In this document: one piece after another, positions 29,002-40,012 of the stretch
Position numbering within the stretch: the stretch's first letter is position 1
How the letters are laid out: every line of letters begins with the position of its first letter
Source of the DNA: Enterobacter sp.
GTDB lineage: Bacteria; Pseudomonadota; Gammaproteobacteria; Enterobacterales; Enterobacteriaceae
Assembly (NCBI GenBank): GCA_022649305.1
Contig: JALCNW010000007.1
Location: forward strand, 42,802 to 106,801
DNA length: 64,000 bases
Direction of reading: 5' to 3'
The notes under the pieces: generated by a model
Databases searched by the model: none
Seen by the model: only the letters and a program-made list of their open reading frames with translations
Told to the model about the DNA's origin: nothing
Position numbers and translations under genes: made by a program

Positions 29002-30101
29002 TGATGCGCATCCTTATGATTATTGATGGTTTACCTGGTGGCGGGGCCGAAAAAACGGTGCTGACACTCTCTAGCGGATTGATAGAAATGGGACATCAGG
29101 TCTCACTTTTCTCTCTGCGAAGAGCCTGCGACTACGCTATTCCAGAGGGCATCGATTATCAGGTCGTTCAGGATACCTGCAAAAAACCATGGCGGAAGCT
29201 GACGGAGATCCCCCGGCGGGCGCAGCTTCTGGACCACGCGGTTAAGCTTGCCGAGCGCAGCGGGAAATTTGACGTCGTGTTTTCCCATTTACACAAAACC
29301 GACCGCATTGTGGCGCATAGCCGCACGCTAAGCCGTGATAAGGTCTGGTTCTGTGTGCATGGCATGTTCTCGTTTTCCTATCTTCGCCATCGCAGCGGGC
29401 TATCGCGTTGGTTTAAGCATCACAAAATTCGCCATACTTACGAAAATCGCAACGTGGTCGCCGTTTCTGCCGCCGTTCTGCGGGATCTCTCAGACACGTT
29501 AGCCATCAATCTTCGACGCAAAACGGTCATTCATAATCCCTTTGATATCCCTGAAATCCAGCGTCTGGCTGATGCTCCTTTCGAGATGCAGGGCAAAGAC
29601 TACATCATCCACGTGGGTCGCTTCCACGAGCATAAAAGGCACGATCGCCTGCTTCGCGCCTACGCGCTGAGCAACATCGACGCGCCGCTGGTTATGATGG
29701 GCAACGGCACCGATGACCGTATCCAGCAGTTAAAACAGCTGGCCGCCGAATTGGGTATCGAAAACAAAATTATTGTCCGCCCGTTCGAAGCCAATCCTTA
29801 CCCGTGGATTAAAGGTGCGCGCCTGCTGGTGTTAAGCTCAGACTGCGAAGGTTTTGGTAATGTGCTTGTCGAGTCCATTATTTGCCAGACGCCGCCCGTC
29901 AGTACGAACTGCCCTGGCGGCCCGTCTGAAATTCTCACAGGTGACCTCGCGCGCGGTCTTTCAGAAATGAATGACGAGTCTCTGGCAGCCACGCTGGCAG
30001 ATATTTATGCCCATCCGCCGATCGTTGATAGTGCAACGATCTCTTCGTTTGGTATTAACGCGATATGCCAGCAGTACGTTGCGCTGGTAGACAATCAATA
30101 A
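29001..30101 (+). CDS. wabH: Core glycosyltransferase, WabH-like (family 4)
   Basis: A 366-residue GT4 enzyme. The glycine-rich N-terminus MRILMIIDGLPGGGAEKTV, HVGRFHEHKRHDRLLRA near 200 and the donor-site SDCEGFGNVLVESIICQTPPV near 285 are intact. In Klebsiella, WabH adds GlcNAc to the galacturonic acid placed by WabG, and WabN then deacetylates it; all three types of gene are here. Sugar specificity is inferred from that context. It is coupled to the preceding gene by TAATG at 28999-29003. Confidence 0.78.
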   Translation: MMRILMIIDGLPGGGAEKTVLTLSSGLIEMGHQVSLFSLRRACDYAIPEGIDYQVVQDTCKKPWRKLTEIPRRAQLLDHAVKLAERSGKFDVVFSHLHKTDRIVAHSRTLSRDKVWFCVHGMFSFSYLRHRSGLSRWFKHHKIRHTYENRNVVAVSAAVLRDLSDTLAINLRRKTVIHNPFDIPEIQRLADAPFEMQGKDYIIHVGRFHEHKRHDRLLRAYALSNIDAPLVMMGNGTDDRIQQLKQLAAELGIENKIIVRPFEANPYPWIKGARLLVLSSDCEGFGNVLVESIICQTPPVSTNCPGGPSEILTGDLARGLSEMNDESLAATLADIYAHPPIVDSATISSFGINAICQQYVALVDNQ

Positions 30102-30115
30102 TAATCAGGTTTCTT

Positions 30116-31105
30116 ATGCAAAATTCAGCGCCCTTATTAAGCGTGGTTGTGGCTGTTTATAACGGCGAAGCCTTCCTGGAACAGTTCTTTACCTGCCTCG
30201 TCAGCCAAAACATCGACAGTATGGAAGTCATTATCGTCAACGATGGCTCTACCGATGGCTCAATGCAGATCGTAGAAAAGTGGCGTGAACAGCTGCCACA
30301 AATGCAGGTGATTGATCAGGAAAACCAAGGCGTCTCTGTTGCGCGTAATTCAGGGCTGGCCGTGGCCACTGGACAGTACCTCTCCTTCCCCGACATTGAT
30401 GATGTCTTTAAACCCGGTATGTATCAGCGTCTGCTTGATATGGCCGTGACGCAAAATCTGGATGTCGCTACCTGTAACGGAAACTACGTCTGGGAAAATG
30501 ATAAAAAACCGTCGCGCCCTATCTTCCCGGAAGATGCGCTACCGTCGACGGAGGTCATGACCGGCCCGGCATGGCTTAAAAAAGCGTTGGATTCACGCAA
30601 ATTCCTGCACGTGACCTGGCTAAACATTTATCGCCACGATTTTATTCGTCAAAATGGATTTCGCTTCGAACCTGGCCTGCGTCATCAGGATATTCCGTGG
30701 ACCACGGAAGTTCTGCTCGCAGCACATCGCGTGCAGTACACCAGCGAACGCTTTTACGATTATTACATCCATTCTGCATCGGTATCTCACATGCCCGACA
30801 ATGACGACACGCTGATCCGTTCGGCTCGTCATTACATGAAAATATTGCAGATGCTGGAAGCCATTAACCAACGCTATCCGGATCAAGTTAAACAAATCCC
30901 GGCCTGTCACTGGCAAATAGCGAAGGAAGGGCTCGGAATCATTCACACCTTCGATAACATGAAAGACACGCAGAAAAAGTCGATGATTATTCGAGAATTT
31001 TTCGAAACAGGCATCTGGAAGCTCATCTGGAAAAACGCGAAAACGCCCAGACTGCGCTGGAGACTGGGACGCCGCTACTTCCGTTTGAAGAGGTATCTGG
31101 CATAA
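30116..31105 (+). CDS. Glycosyltransferase family 2 of the core operon
   Basis: A 329-residue GT-A enzyme. LLSVVVAVYNGEAFL and VIIVNDGSTDGS are the nucleotide-sugar motifs, and LSFPDIDDVFKPG near 90 is the D-x-D equivalent. The C-terminal third is basic (RWRLGRRYFRLKRYL), suggesting membrane association. ATG 30116 fits the family N-terminus; an earlier in-frame ATG at 30065 lies inside wabH. It sits between wabH and waaA, where core-type-specific transferases occur in Klebsiella and relatives. Specificity is unknown. Confidence 0.85.
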   Translation: MQNSAPLLSVVVAVYNGEAFLEQFFTCLVSQNIDSMEVIIVNDGSTDGSMQIVEKWREQLPQMQVIDQENQGVSVARNSGLAVATGQYLSFPDIDDVFKPGMYQRLLDMAVTQNLDVATCNGNYVWENDKKPSRPIFPEDALPSTEVMTGPAWLKKALDSRKFLHVTWLNIYRHDFIRQNGFRFEPGLRHQDIPWTTEVLLAAHRVQYTSERFYDYYIHSASVSHMPDNDDTLIRSARHYMKILQMLEAINQRYPDQVKQIPACHWQIAKEGLGIIHTFDNMKDTQKKSMIIREFFETGIWKLIWKNAKTPRLRWRLGRRYFRLKRYLA

Positions 31106-31170
31106 GAGATAGCTTTACGAAGCCTAAATGCTTAGAATTTGCCCGCCGAAACTGAAAAACGGATAATCGC

Positions 31171-32445
31171 TTGGAATTGTTGTATACCGCTCTGCTTTAC
31201 ATCATTCAGCCACTGGTGTGGCTGCGACTACTGCTTCGTAGCCGTAAAGCGCCTGCGTATCGAAGACGCTGGGCTGAACGCTATGGTTACTGTCGCAACA
31301 AAGTTGCGCCAGACGGTATTTTACTCCATTCCGTATCAGTGGGTGAGACCCTGGCGGCCATTCCGCTGGTTCGCGCGCTGCGCCACCGTTATCCGTATTT
31401 GCCCATTACCGTCACCACCATGACCCCAACGGGTTCTGAGCGTGCGATGTCGGCCTTTGGTAAAGACGTGCATCACGTCTATCTGCCCTACGATCTGCCC
31501 TGCGCCATGAATCGCTTCCTCAACACCGTGCGCCCGAAGCTGGTGATTGTGATGGAAACCGAACTTTGGCCAAATATGATTTCCGCTCTGCATGCCCGGA
31601 AAATTCCGCTGGTTGTCGCCAATGCGCGCCTGTCTGAACGTTCCGCAAAAGGTTACGGCAAGCTGGGTAAATTTATGCACCGACTGCTGTCGAAAATTAC
31701 GCTGATTGCCGCACAAAACGAAGAAGATGCTGCCCGCTTTATTTCGCTTGGCCTGAAACGCAATCAACTCGCGGTAACCGGTAGCCTGAAGTTTGATATT
31801 TCCGTCACCCCTGAGCTTGCGGCCCGGGCCCTCACCCTGCGTCGTCAGTGGGCACCGCGCCGTCAGGTGTGGATTGCCACAAGTACTCATGATGGCGAGG
31901 AAGAGATCATTCTGCAGGCGCACCGCAAGCTGCTGGAGAAATTCCCGGATCTCTTGCTAATTCTGGTGCCGCGTCATCCTGAACGCTTTAAAGACGCTCG
32001 CGACATGGTGCAGAAAGGCGGCTTCAGTTTCACCTTGCGTAGCACTGGTGAAATCCCATCGGGCAGCACGCAGGTGGTGATTGGCGACACAATGGGCGAA
32101 CTGATGCTGCTTTACGGAATTGCCGATCTCGCTTTCGTGGGCGGCAGCCTGGTTGAACGTGGCGGACATAATCCATTAGAACCCGCAGCGCACGCTATTC
32201 CCGTGCTGATGGGGCCACACACGTTCAACTTCAAAGATATCTGCGCTAAATTGCAGCAAGCCGACGGTTTAATCACCGTGACCGATACAGACTCCATCGT
32301 GAAGGAAGTCTCTACGCTGCTTACCGACGAAGATTACCGCCTGTGGTACGGACGTCACGCTGTCGAAGTTCTGCATCAGAATCAGGGTGCACTGACCCGC
32401 CTGCTGCAACTTATGCAACCTTATCTGCCTCAGCGGAGCCATTAA
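31171..32445 (+). CDS. waaA: 3-deoxy-D-manno-octulosonic acid (Kdo) transferase
   Basis: Adds two Kdo residues from CMP-Kdo to lipid IVA, the link between lipid A and the core, at the cytoplasmic face of the inner membrane. It has 424 residues with an N-terminal membrane anchor ([20 protein letters not shown]). The glycosyltransferase motifs LLHSVSVGE near 50, METELWPN near 130 and [18 protein letters not shown] near 330 are diagnostic. It starts with TTG at 31171, a start also used in E. coli. Its stop overlaps the waaE start. Confidence 0.96.
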   Translation: MELLYTALLYIIQPLVWLRLLLRSRKAPAYRRRWAERYGYCRNKVAPDGILLHSVSVGETLAAIPLVRALRHRYPYLPITVTTMTPTGSERAMSAFGKDVHHVYLPYDLPCAMNRFLNTVRPKLVIVMETELWPNMISALHARKIPLVVANARLSERSAKGYGKLGKFMHRLLSKITLIAAQNEEDAARFISLGLKRNQLAVTGSLKFDISVTPELAARALTLRRQWAPRRQVWIATSTHDGEEEIILQAHRKLLEKFPDLLLILVPRHPERFKDARDMVQKGGFSFTLRSTGEIPSGSTQVVIGDTMGELMLLYGIADLAFVGGSLVERGGHNPLEPAAHAIPVLMGPHTFNFKDICAKLQQADGLITVTDTDSIVKEVSTLLTDEDYRLWYGRHAVEVLHQNQGALTRLLQLMQPYLPQRSH

Positions 32446-33215
32446 TGCCTAAGCGTCTGTCGGTCGTGATGATCGCCAAAAACGCCGCCGATCTGCTTCC
32501 GGACTGCCTGGCCTCGGTTGCCTGGGCCGACGAAATTGTCCTTCTTGATTCAGGGAGTGAGGACAACACGCTCGACGTCGCGCGCGCAGCTGGTGCGAAG
32601 GTGGTTATCGATACGGACTGGCAAGGCTATGGTATTCAGCGCCAACGCGCGCAATCTTTTGCCACCGGCGACTATGTGCTGATGATCGATACTGACGAAC
32701 GGATAACCCCCGAACTTCAGCAATCTCTTCAGGCTGTTCTCGCGTCGCCGCAACCGGGGGCTGTGTACAGCATCGCCCGGCGCAACTACTTCCTGGGTCG
32801 CTTTATGCGTCACAGCGGCTGGTATCCTGACCGCGTCATGCGCCTGTACGAACGCGAACGCTATCACTACAACAGCAATCTGGTCCATGAATCACTGGAC
32901 TGCAAAAACGCCCAGATTATTGCCCTGCCAGGTGATTTACTGCACCTGACCTGTCGGGATTTTGCCAGCTTCCAGCGTAAACAGCTCAACTATGCCACGG
33001 CATGGGCGCAGGAACGCCACCAGCGCGGTAAGAAAGCCTCGCTAATGGGAATCTTCACGCATACCTTTGGTGCGTTCCTGAAAACGCTGCTGTTGCGTGG
33101 TGGGGTGTTAGACGGTAAACAAGGTTGGTTACTGGCCGTTGTGAATGCGCAGTATACTTTCAATAAATACACCGAGCTGTGGGCGCTGAACCGCGGCTAC
33201 TCAGAGAAAGCGTGA
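32445..33215 (+). CDS. waaE: LPS core beta-1,4-glucosyltransferase WaaE
   Basis: A 256-residue GT2 enzyme of the WaaE/KdtX group, which in Klebsiella and Serratia adds glucose to the first heptose. [20 protein letters not shown] starts the GT-A fold; [12 protein letters not shown] and [11 protein letters not shown] give donor and metal sites, and the family-specific [20 protein letters not shown] follows. ATG 32445 overlaps the waaA stop (TAATG). Position between waaA and coaD is the family's usual context. Confidence 0.93.
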   Translation: MPKRLSVVMIAKNAADLLPDCLASVAWADEIVLLDSGSEDNTLDVARAAGAKVVIDTDWQGYGIQRQRAQSFATGDYVLMIDTDERITPELQQSLQAVLASPQPGAVYSIARRNYFLGRFMRHSGWYPDRVMRLYERERYHYNSNLVHESLDCKNAQIIALPGDLLHLTCRDFASFQRKQLNYATAWAQERHQRGKKASLMGIFTHTFGAFLKTLLLRGGVLDGKQGWLLAVVNAQYTFNKYTELWALNRGYSEKA

Positions 33216-33698
<483 letters not shown>

Positions 33699-33699
33699 C

Positions 33700-34509
33700 T
33701 CACTTTTGACACTGGCGGCAGTAAAACGTCGCCCGCTGCGCATGCTTCGTCGCCACAATCGGCGTCCCACATACCCGGCACGCTTCACCTTTACGGCCAT
33801 ACACCTGCAGTTCCTGCGCAAAATAACCCGGCTTACCGTCACTTTGCAGAAAATCCTTTAACGTCGTGCCGCCCTGCTCAATCGAGCGTTGTAGAACCGC
33901 TTTAATGACATTTACCAGTAGCTCGCACTCCTGTGCTGACAGCGACGAAGCAAGCCGATCGGGATGGATCCCCGCAGCGAACAGTGATTCGCTGGCATAG
34001 ATATTTCCGACGCCCACAACCAGCTTATTGTCCATCAGCCAGGGTTTTATCGGCGTTTTCTTCTTCGCGCATTTCTCTTTCAGATAATCGGCGTTGAACG
34101 CCTCGCTCAGCGGTTCTGGCCCAAGATGTGCCAGCACGTTATGACCTTCAAGCTCTTTGGTCCATAACCATGCGCCAAAGCGACGAGGATCGGTGTAGCG
34201 CAGCACCTTGCCGTTACTCATCACCAAATCCACGTGATCGTGTTTGGCCGCAGGAAGCTCTTCTGAAAGGATACGCAGGCTACCGGACATCCCAAGGTGG
34301 ATGATTATCCATCCGTCAGGCAACTCCAGCAGCAGATATTTGGCGCGACGCTGCACGCTAAGCACGGGCTTGTCGCTTAGCGCGTGGATCTCATCGGAAA
34401 CGGGCCAACGAAGCCGACCGTTACGCACAATAGCATGAAGAATGGTCGCGCCCACAAGATGCGGTTCGATACCGCGGCGGCTGGTCTCTACCTCAGGTAA
34501 TTCAGGCAT
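33700..34509 (-). CDS. mutM: Formamidopyrimidine-DNA glycosylase
   Basis: Base-excision repair enzyme removing 8-oxoguanine and ring-opened purines, with AP lyase activity. The 269-residue product begins [13 protein letters not shown], with the catalytic N-terminal proline after Met removal. The H2TH region is [14 protein letters not shown], and the C-terminal zinc finger is CRVCGTPI...YCRQC. An extra 10 codons could be read upstream, but the proline must be residue 2. It lies downstream of rpmBG, whose terminator separates them. Confidence 0.97.
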   Translation of the reverse strand: MPELPEVETSRRGIEPHLVGATILHAIVRNGRLRWPVSDEIHALSDKPVLSVQRRAKYLLLELPDGWIIIHLGMSGSLRILSEELPAAKHDHVDLVMSNGKVLRYTDPRRFGAWLWTKELEGHNVLAHLGPEPLSEAFNADYLKEKCAKKKTPIKPWLMDNKLVVGVGNIYASESLFAAGIHPDRLASSLSAQECELLVNVIKAVLQRSIEQGGTTLKDFLQSDGKPGYFAQELQVYGRKGEACRVCGTPIVATKHAQRATFYCRQCQK

Positions 34510-34537
34510 GTTTCCTCCATTGAGATACACAGAATGC

Positions 34538-34564
34538 AAAAAACCCCGCGATTGCGGGGTTTTT
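34538..34564 (-). terminator. Terminator of rpmBG
   Basis: ACCCCGC and GCGGGGT pair around a 4-base loop, flanked by AAAAA on one side and TTTTT on the other. On the minus strand it follows the rpmG stop by about 20 bases; partial read-through would feed mutM. Confidence 0.9.
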
Positions 34565-34582
34565 CTTCAAAGAGCACTAAAA

Positions 34583-34753
<171 letters not shown>

Positions 34754-34772
34754 TTATTTCCTCTTTAAGTAC

Positions 34773-35030
<258 letters not shown>

Positions 35031-35154
35031 TTAGCTCGAGCTTCGTATGGGGTATCGGCGCCTCGTCAGGCTTTACAGCCCGGTCATCGCAGTTCAATGT
35101 GAACACTCGATTGCCAGGCCCAATTGCCAAACCCGAGATTCTCAAAGGTGGCGT

Positions 35155-35183
35155 AGTATACGCTGACTCAGCGATGTGCTCAA
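35155..35183 (-). promoter_or_regulatory. Sigma-70 promoter of rpmBG
   Basis: On the minus strand, TTGAGC (35183-35178) and TATACT (35160-35155) are separated by exactly 17 bases, directed towards rpmB. This is a good match to the housekeeping consensus. Confidence 0.75.
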
Positions 35184-35225
35184 GTCCCGAACAGACAAAG
35201 ATCCCGATGGATCGCGTGAATTGGC

Positions 35226-35891
35226 TTAAATCCAACCATGTTCTGCAAAAGAAACGTACTCTCCGCGACCGATAATTAAATGGTCAAGCACACGGATATC
35301 CATGAATTGACAGCATTTGACGATACGATTGGTAATCTCTCTGTCGGCCTTGCTCGGTTCAGCACAACCAGAGGGGTGATTATGCGCGAGGATCACGGCG
35401 GCTGCATTCACTTTTATCGCTTCTCGCACAATTTCTCGCGGATGAACCTCAACGTGGCTCAATGTACCCGAAAACAGGCGGCAGTGTTTTATTACCCGAT
35501 TTTTATTATCGAGAAAGATCACCATGAAGATCTCGCGCTCGGCATCGGCCAACTGGCTTTGCAAAAAATCCCGCGTAATTTCAGGGCTTAACAACGGGTC
35601 TTCTTCCATCATACGCACGCTGTAAAAGCGTCGAGCCAGCTCCGCAATGCCCCTCAACTGGGCAAATTTAGCCACGCCTATCCCTTCAACATCCCTGAAT
35701 GCCGCCAGTTCGGCGGTCAGCAAACCATGAAGCGAGCCAAAATGATTCAATAGCTCGTGCGACAACACAAACACGTTTTTCCCTGGGATACCGGTGCGTA
35801 AAAAAAGTGCCAACAGCTCAGAGTCAGTGAGAGAAGCAACGCCATCATTCAACAATTTTTCCCGTGGCAACATGGGTAAATCGCTATCCAT
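35226..35891 (-). CDS. radC: RadC family JAB-domain protein
   Basis: A 221-residue protein of the RadC/YicR family. An N-terminal helix-hairpin-helix-like region (about 20-95, including [19 protein letters not shown]) precedes a JAB/MPN metalloprotease-like domain with the E...H-x-H-x7-S-x2-D signature: [13 protein letters not shown] and [17 protein letters not shown]. Despite its name, the E. coli protein has no established repair role. ATG 35891 is chosen because AAGGAG lies just upstream; nine additional in-frame codons precede it. Confidence 0.94.
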   Translation of the reverse strand: MDSDLPMLPREKLLNDGVASLTDSELLALFLRTGIPGKNVFVLSHELLNHFGSLHGLLTAELAAFRDVEGIGVAKFAQLRGIAELARRFYSVRMMEEDPLLSPEITRDFLQSQLADAEREIFMVIFLDNKNRVIKHCRLFSGTLSHVEVHPREIVREAIKVNAAAVILAHNHPSGCAEPSKADREITNRIVKCCQFMDIRVLDHLIIGRGEYVSFAEHGWI

Positions 35892-36063
35892 TCTCGTTCT
35901 CCTTAGGTTTGCCGCCATGCTGCCACAGGAGAACGCGCTATTCGACGCTCACTTTTCGTTCTTGCGTAACGCCTCGCAAAGTCCCTTACGCACAAAATCA
36001 CGCCGCTTTTCGGATTGTGATAAAATGGGCATCTCTGGTGAAACCCAACAGGAAAGAATCATG

Positions 36064-37275
36064 ATGAGCCTGGCCGGTAAAAAAATCGTTCTCGGCGTGA
36101 GCGGCGGTATCGCTGCGTATAAAGCGCCAGACCTGGTGCGACGTTTACGCGAACGCGGCGCAGATGTCCGGGTGGCGATAACCGAAGGCGGTAAAGCCTT
36201 CATTACCCCCTTGAGCCTACAAGCTGTTTCAGGATATCCGGTGTCGGACAGCCTGCTCGATCCAGCCGCCGAAGCCGCAATGGGCCATATTGAGCTAGGA
36301 AAATGGGCCGACCTGGTCATTCTTGCCCCCGCGACCGCAGATTTAATTGCCCGCGTTGCTGCCGGAATGGCGAACGATCTGGTTTCGACAATTTGTCTGG
36401 CAACGCCTGCGCCAGTTGCCGTGGTCCCTGCGATGAATCAGCAGATGTACCGCAACGCAGCGACCCAGCATAATCTCGATACCCTGGCGTCTCGTGGCCT
36501 GTTGATTTGGGGCCCGGATAGCGGAAGTCAGGCATGTGGAGATATCGGCCCAGGTCGAATGCTCGACCCGCTGGCTATTGTGGAGATGGCTGCTGCCCAT
36601 TTTTCGCCTGTCAACGATCTGCAACATCTCAACATCATGATTACGGCGGGTCCAACGCGCGAGCCGCTGGATCCGGTGCGCTATATCACCAACCAAAGCT
36701 CCGGCAAAATGGGCTTCGCTATTGCCGCCGCGGCCGCGAAACGGGGTGCCAACGTCACGCTGGTGAGCGGTCCGGTTGCGTTGTCAACGCCATCCTTCGT
36801 GCAGCGCATTGACGTCACGACGGCCCTGGAAATGGAAGCGGCGGTACAGAATCAAGCGCATAAACAGCACATTTTTATCGGCTGCGCAGCGGTGGCGGAT
36901 TATCGCGCACAAACTATTTCAGAAGCGAAGATTAAAAAGCAAGGCGATGAATTAACGATAAAAATGGTGAAAAACCCTGACATCGTCGCTGGCGTTGCCG
37001 CACTGAAAGTCCATCGCCCTTACGTTGTTGGGTTTGCCGCCGAAACAAATAATGTGGAAGAATACGCTCGGCAAAAGCGTATCCGCAAAAACCTGGATTT
37101 GATTTGCGCGAACGACGTATCGCTGGCAACGCAGGGATTTAACAGCGACAGCAACGCACTGCACCTTTTCTGGCAGGATGGAGATAAAGTCTTACCGCTA
37201 CAGCGTAAGGAACTCCTGGGCCAACAATTACTGGACGAGATCGTTACCCGTTATGATGAAAAAAATCGACGTTAA
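36064..37275 (+). CDS. coaBC: Bifunctional phosphopantothenoylcysteine decarboxylase/synthetase
   Basis: A 403-residue flavoprotein catalysing two CoA steps: CoaB joins cysteine to 4'-phosphopantothenate using CTP, and CoaC decarboxylates the product. The N-terminal flavin domain (1-190) has catalytic His in [21 protein letters not shown], and the Cys of [12 protein letters not shown]. The CoaB domain contains [20 protein letters not shown] and KIKK...[11 protein letters not shown] 36064 matches E. coli; ATG 36061 directly precedes it. The end overlaps dut by 23 bases. Confidence 0.97.
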   Translation: MSLAGKKIVLGVSGGIAAYKAPDLVRRLRERGADVRVAITEGGKAFITPLSLQAVSGYPVSDSLLDPAAEAAMGHIELGKWADLVILAPATADLIARVAAGMANDLVSTICLATPAPVAVVPAMNQQMYRNAATQHNLDTLASRGLLIWGPDSGSQACGDIGPGRMLDPLAIVEMAAAHFSPVNDLQHLNIMITAGPTREPLDPVRYITNQSSGKMGFAIAAAAAKRGANVTLVSGPVALSTPSFVQRIDVTTALEMEAAVQNQAHKQHIFIGCAAVADYRAQTISEAKIKKQGDELTIKMVKNPDIVAGVAALKVHRPYVVGFAAETNNVEEYARQKRIRKNLDLICANDVSLATQGFNSDSNALHLFWQDGDKVLPLQRKELLGQQLLDEIVTRYDEKNRR

Positions 37276-37711
37276 GATTCTGGACCCGCGTGTTGGTCAG
37301 CAATTTCCGCTGCCAACCTATGCCACCTCTGGCTCTGCGGGCCTTGACCTGCGCGCTTGCCTTGATGACGCCGTAGAACTGGCTCCGGGCGCAACCACGC
37401 TGCTGCCGACTGGGCTGGCGATTCATATTGCCGATCCGTCACTGGCGGCGATAATCCTGCCTCGCTCTGGCCTCGGTCATAAGCATGGTATCGTACTGGG
37501 TAACCTGGTGGGTCTCATCGACTCTGATTACCAGGGCCAACTCATGGTGTCCGTCTGGAACCGTGGTCAGGACAGCTTCACCATCGAGCCAGGCGAGCGC
37601 ATCGCGCAGATGGTGTTTGTGCCTGTGGTACAGGCTGAATTTAACCTGGTGGAAGATTTTGATGCCACCGACCGTGGCGAAGGCGGCTTCGGCCATTCCG
37701 GGCGTAAATAA
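37253..37711 (+). CDS. dut: dUTP diphosphatase
   Basis: Hydrolyses dUTP to dUMP, keeping uracil out of DNA and supplying thymidylate synthesis. The 152-residue trimeric enzyme has all five family motifs, including [32 protein letters not shown] (interrupted here for length), RIAQMVF and the C-terminal [11 protein letters not shown]. Two adjacent ATGs (37253, 37256) both lie inside the end of coaBC, so translation is probably coupled. Confidence 0.97.
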   Translation: MMKKIDVKILDPRVGQQFPLPTYATSGSAGLDLRACLDDAVELAPGATTLLPTGLAIHIADPSLAAIILPRSGLGHKHGIVLGNLVGLIDSDYQGQLMVSVWNRGQDSFTIEPGERIAQMVFVPVVQAEFNLVEDFDATDRGEGGFGHSGRK

Positions 37712-37827
37712 GCCCGACAAAAGTATCTCACAGCGTAATAACGCAATAACATACCGCAAACAGCAGTTTGCGGTCGCTGTGTGGATGCCAGCCTGACAGG
37801 CGCTTATTTTCAGGGGTATTTTGTAAC

Positions 37828-38424
37828 ATGGCAGAAAAACAAATAGCGAAACGGAATCGTCGCGAAGAAATACTTCAATCTCTGGCTCTGATGCTTGAAT
37901 CCAGTGACGGCAGTCAACGCATCACCACCGCAAAACTGGCCGCCTCTGTGGGCGTGTCGGAAGCGGCTCTGTATCGTCACTTTCCCAGCAAAACGCGGAT
38001 GTTTGATAGCCTGATCGAGTTTATCGAAGACAGTCTGATCACGCGCATCAATCTGATTCTGAAAGATGAAAAAGACACCACCGCGCGTTTACGTCTGATC
38101 GTATTGTTGATTTTGGGCTTTGGGGAACGCAATCCTGGCTTGACGCGAATCATGACGGGACACGCACTGATGTTTGAACAGGACAAACTTCAAGGGCGGA
38201 TTAATCAGCTTTTCGAACGCATTGAAGCCCAGCTGCGTCAGGTTTTACGTGAAAAGAAAATGCGTGAAGGCGAAGGCTACGTGACGGATGAAAATCTTTT
38301 GGCAGGGCAGCTTTTAGCGTTCTGTGAAGGTATGCTCTCCCGCTTTGTACGCAGTGAATTCAAATATCGCCCAACGGATGATTTCGACATCCGCTGGCCG
38401 CTCGTTGCCGCACAGTTGCAGTAA
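37828..38424 (+). CDS. slmA: Nucleoid occlusion factor SlmA (TetR family)
   Basis: A 198-residue TetR-family protein that binds specific chromosomal sites and blocks FtsZ assembly over the nucleoid. The N-terminal helix-turn-helix includes [20 protein letters not shown] (about 33-52). The remainder is the helical dimerisation and FtsZ-binding domain. Length equals E. coli SlmA. ATG 37828 is 117 bp after dut. A strong terminator follows. Confidence 0.96.
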   Translation: MAEKQIAKRNRREEILQSLALMLESSDGSQRITTAKLAASVGVSEAALYRHFPSKTRMFDSLIEFIEDSLITRINLILKDEKDTTARLRLIVLLILGFGERNPGLTRIMTGHALMFEQDKLQGRINQLFERIEAQLRQVLREKKMREGEGYVTDENLLAGQLLAFCEGMLSRFVRSEFKYRPTDDFDIRWPLVAAQLQ

Positions 38425-38433
38425 TCGAGTACT

Positions 38434-38470
38434 CGCCCGGTCAGTAGAACAGTGACCGGGCGAATTTTTT
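38434..38470. terminator. Terminator between slmA and pyrE
   Basis: CGCCCGGTCA at 38434-38443 and TGACCGGGCG at 38453-38462 form a perfect 10-bp stem, followed by AATTTTTT. The stem overlaps neither coding frame except the last two bases of pyrE; it serves slmA directly and may also end pyrE transcripts. Confidence 0.88.
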
Positions 38471-39110
38471 ACACGCCAAATGCTTCCCGATACGCACGCA
38501 CAGAGACCAGGTGCTCAGCCATCTCAGGCTTCTCTTCCAGATAGGCAATCAGGTCTTTCAGCGTAATGATAGAAATCACCTTACAGCCGTAATCGCGCTC
38601 TACTTCCTGAATGGCAGAAATTTCGCCGCGGCCACGCTCCTGGCGGTCGAGAGAAATCAACACGCCAGCCAGAGTTGCACCGTTAGCCTGGATAATCTCC
38701 ATCGACTCACGGATGGCAGTACCCGCAGTAATCACATCATCCACCAGCATGATACGGCCTTCCAGCACGCTTCCCACCAGATTTCCACCTTCACCGTGGG
38801 TTTTGGCTTCTTTACGATTGAAGCAATACGGAACGTCGCGATCGTGATGCTCTGCCAGCGCTACGGCAGTGGTAGTGGCAATCGGGATGCCCTTATATGC
38901 GGGGCCAAACAGCAGGTCGAAATCAATGGCGGAATCCACCAGCGCTTCGGCGTAGAAACGACCTAACAGAGCCAGATCGCGTCCGGTATTAAACAGGCCG
39001 GCGTTGAAGAAATAGGGGCTTTTACGCCCAGATTTCAGCGTAAATTCGCCAAACTTGAGAACCTGCTTGTTAAGCGCAAACTCAATAAACTGGCGCTGAT
39101 ATGGTTTCAT
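38469..39110 (-). CDS. pyrE: Orotate phosphoribosyltransferase
   Basis: Joins orotate and PRPP to form OMP in pyrimidine synthesis. It has 213 residues as in E. coli; the PRPP-binding motif is [16 protein letters not shown] near residue 120. It is the second gene of rph-pyrE and lies behind an attenuator hairpin at 39141-39166, so its expression should rise when UTP is scarce and coupled rph translation prevents termination, as known in E. coli. Confidence 0.97.
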   Translation of the reverse strand: MKPYQRQFIEFALNKQVLKFGEFTLKSGRKSPYFFNAGLFNTGRDLALLGRFYAEALVDSAIDFDLLFGPAYKGIPIATTTAVALAEHHDRDVPYCFNRKEAKTHGEGGNLVGSVLEGRIMLVDDVITAGTAIRESMEIIQANGATLAGVLISLDRQERGRGEISAIQEVERDYGCKVISIITLKDLIAYLEEKPEMAEHLVSVRAYREAFGV

Positions 39111-39140
39111 GGATTCGCTCCTACAGACTGTTCTACGGAC

Positions 39141-39166
39141 AAAAAAAAGGGCGACAACGTCGCCCC
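39141..39166 (-). promoter_or_regulatory. pyrE attenuator
   Basis: On the minus strand a GGGCGAC/GTCGCCC stem (39165-39159 with 39155-39149) with a 3-base loop is followed by eight U. It begins 5 bases after the rph stop codon and precedes pyrE by about 30 bases. This is the classical UTP-sensitive attenuation layout. Confidence 0.9.
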
Positions 39167-39170
39167 TCAA

Positions 39171-39887
39171 TCAATTTTCTAACGCCGCTTTCTGCGTCGT
39201 GACAATGGATTCGATTCCCCCTCGGGCTAGCGCCAACAGGGTGAGAAGTTCTTCATGAGTGAACGGCTCGCCTTCTGCCGTGCCCTGCACTTCAATGATG
39301 CGACCGTCTTCGGTCATCACCACGTTCATGTCGGTTTCCGCTGCGGAGTCTTCAACGTACTCCAGATCGCAAAGCGCTTCGCCGTTAACTATTCCGACGG
39401 AGACGGCGGCAACCATGCCTTTCATTGGATTCTTCTTTAACTTACCGGCGGCAATCAGCTTGTTCAGCGCATCGGCCAACGCCACACATGCACCGGTAAT
39501 GGAAGCCGTACGTGTACCACCATCGGCCTGTATCACGTCGCAATCCAGCGTAATGGTGAATTCGCCAAGAACCTTCAGGTCAACGGCAGCGCGCAGCGCA
39601 CGCGCGATCAGACGCTGAATTTCCATGGTACGGCCACCCTGCTTACCCTTTGCGGCTTCACGCGCGTTACGCGTGTGCGTTGCACGTGGAAGCATACCGT
39701 ATTCGGCAGTGATCCAGCCCTGGCCCTGACCTTTCAGAAAGCGTGGAACACCTTCTTCAATCGAGGCGGTGCACAGCACTTTGGTGTCACCAAATGCAAC
39801 AAGCACGGAACCTTCAGCGTGTTTTGTATAGTTACGGGTCAGGGTGACGGGGCGCACCTGATTAGCGCTACGGCCTGATGGACGCAT
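39171..39887 (-). CDS. rph: Ribonuclease PH
   Basis: A phosphorolytic 3'-exoribonuclease that trims tRNA 3' ends. The frame is complete at 238 residues ([14 protein letters not shown] to QKAALEN), unlike the frameshifted rph-1 allele of E. coli K-12 MG1655 that starves pyrE. The RNase PH core, with [21 protein letters not shown] near 115-135, is intact. It ends 5 bases before the pyrE attenuator. Confidence 0.97.
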   Translation of the reverse strand: MRPSGRSANQVRPVTLTRNYTKHAEGSVLVAFGDTKVLCTASIEEGVPRFLKGQGQGWITAEYGMLPRATHTRNAREAAKGKQGGRTMEIQRLIARALRAAVDLKVLGEFTITLDCDVIQADGGTRTASITGACVALADALNKLIAAGKLKKNPMKGMVAAVSVGIVNGEALCDLEYVEDSAAETDMNVVMTEDGRIIEVQGTAEGEPFTHEELLTLLALARGGIESIVTTQKAALEN

Positions 39888-40012
39888 GATGTTATCTCCG
39901 GCTTGAAACGAACGTGGCTGCGCATTATACGGATTAAACGCGCTTATTCCTATCCTGTGAAAGCCCCGATAGCTATAATCCCCCCATCTCTCCTCTAAAA
40001 ACGGGAACGTCT

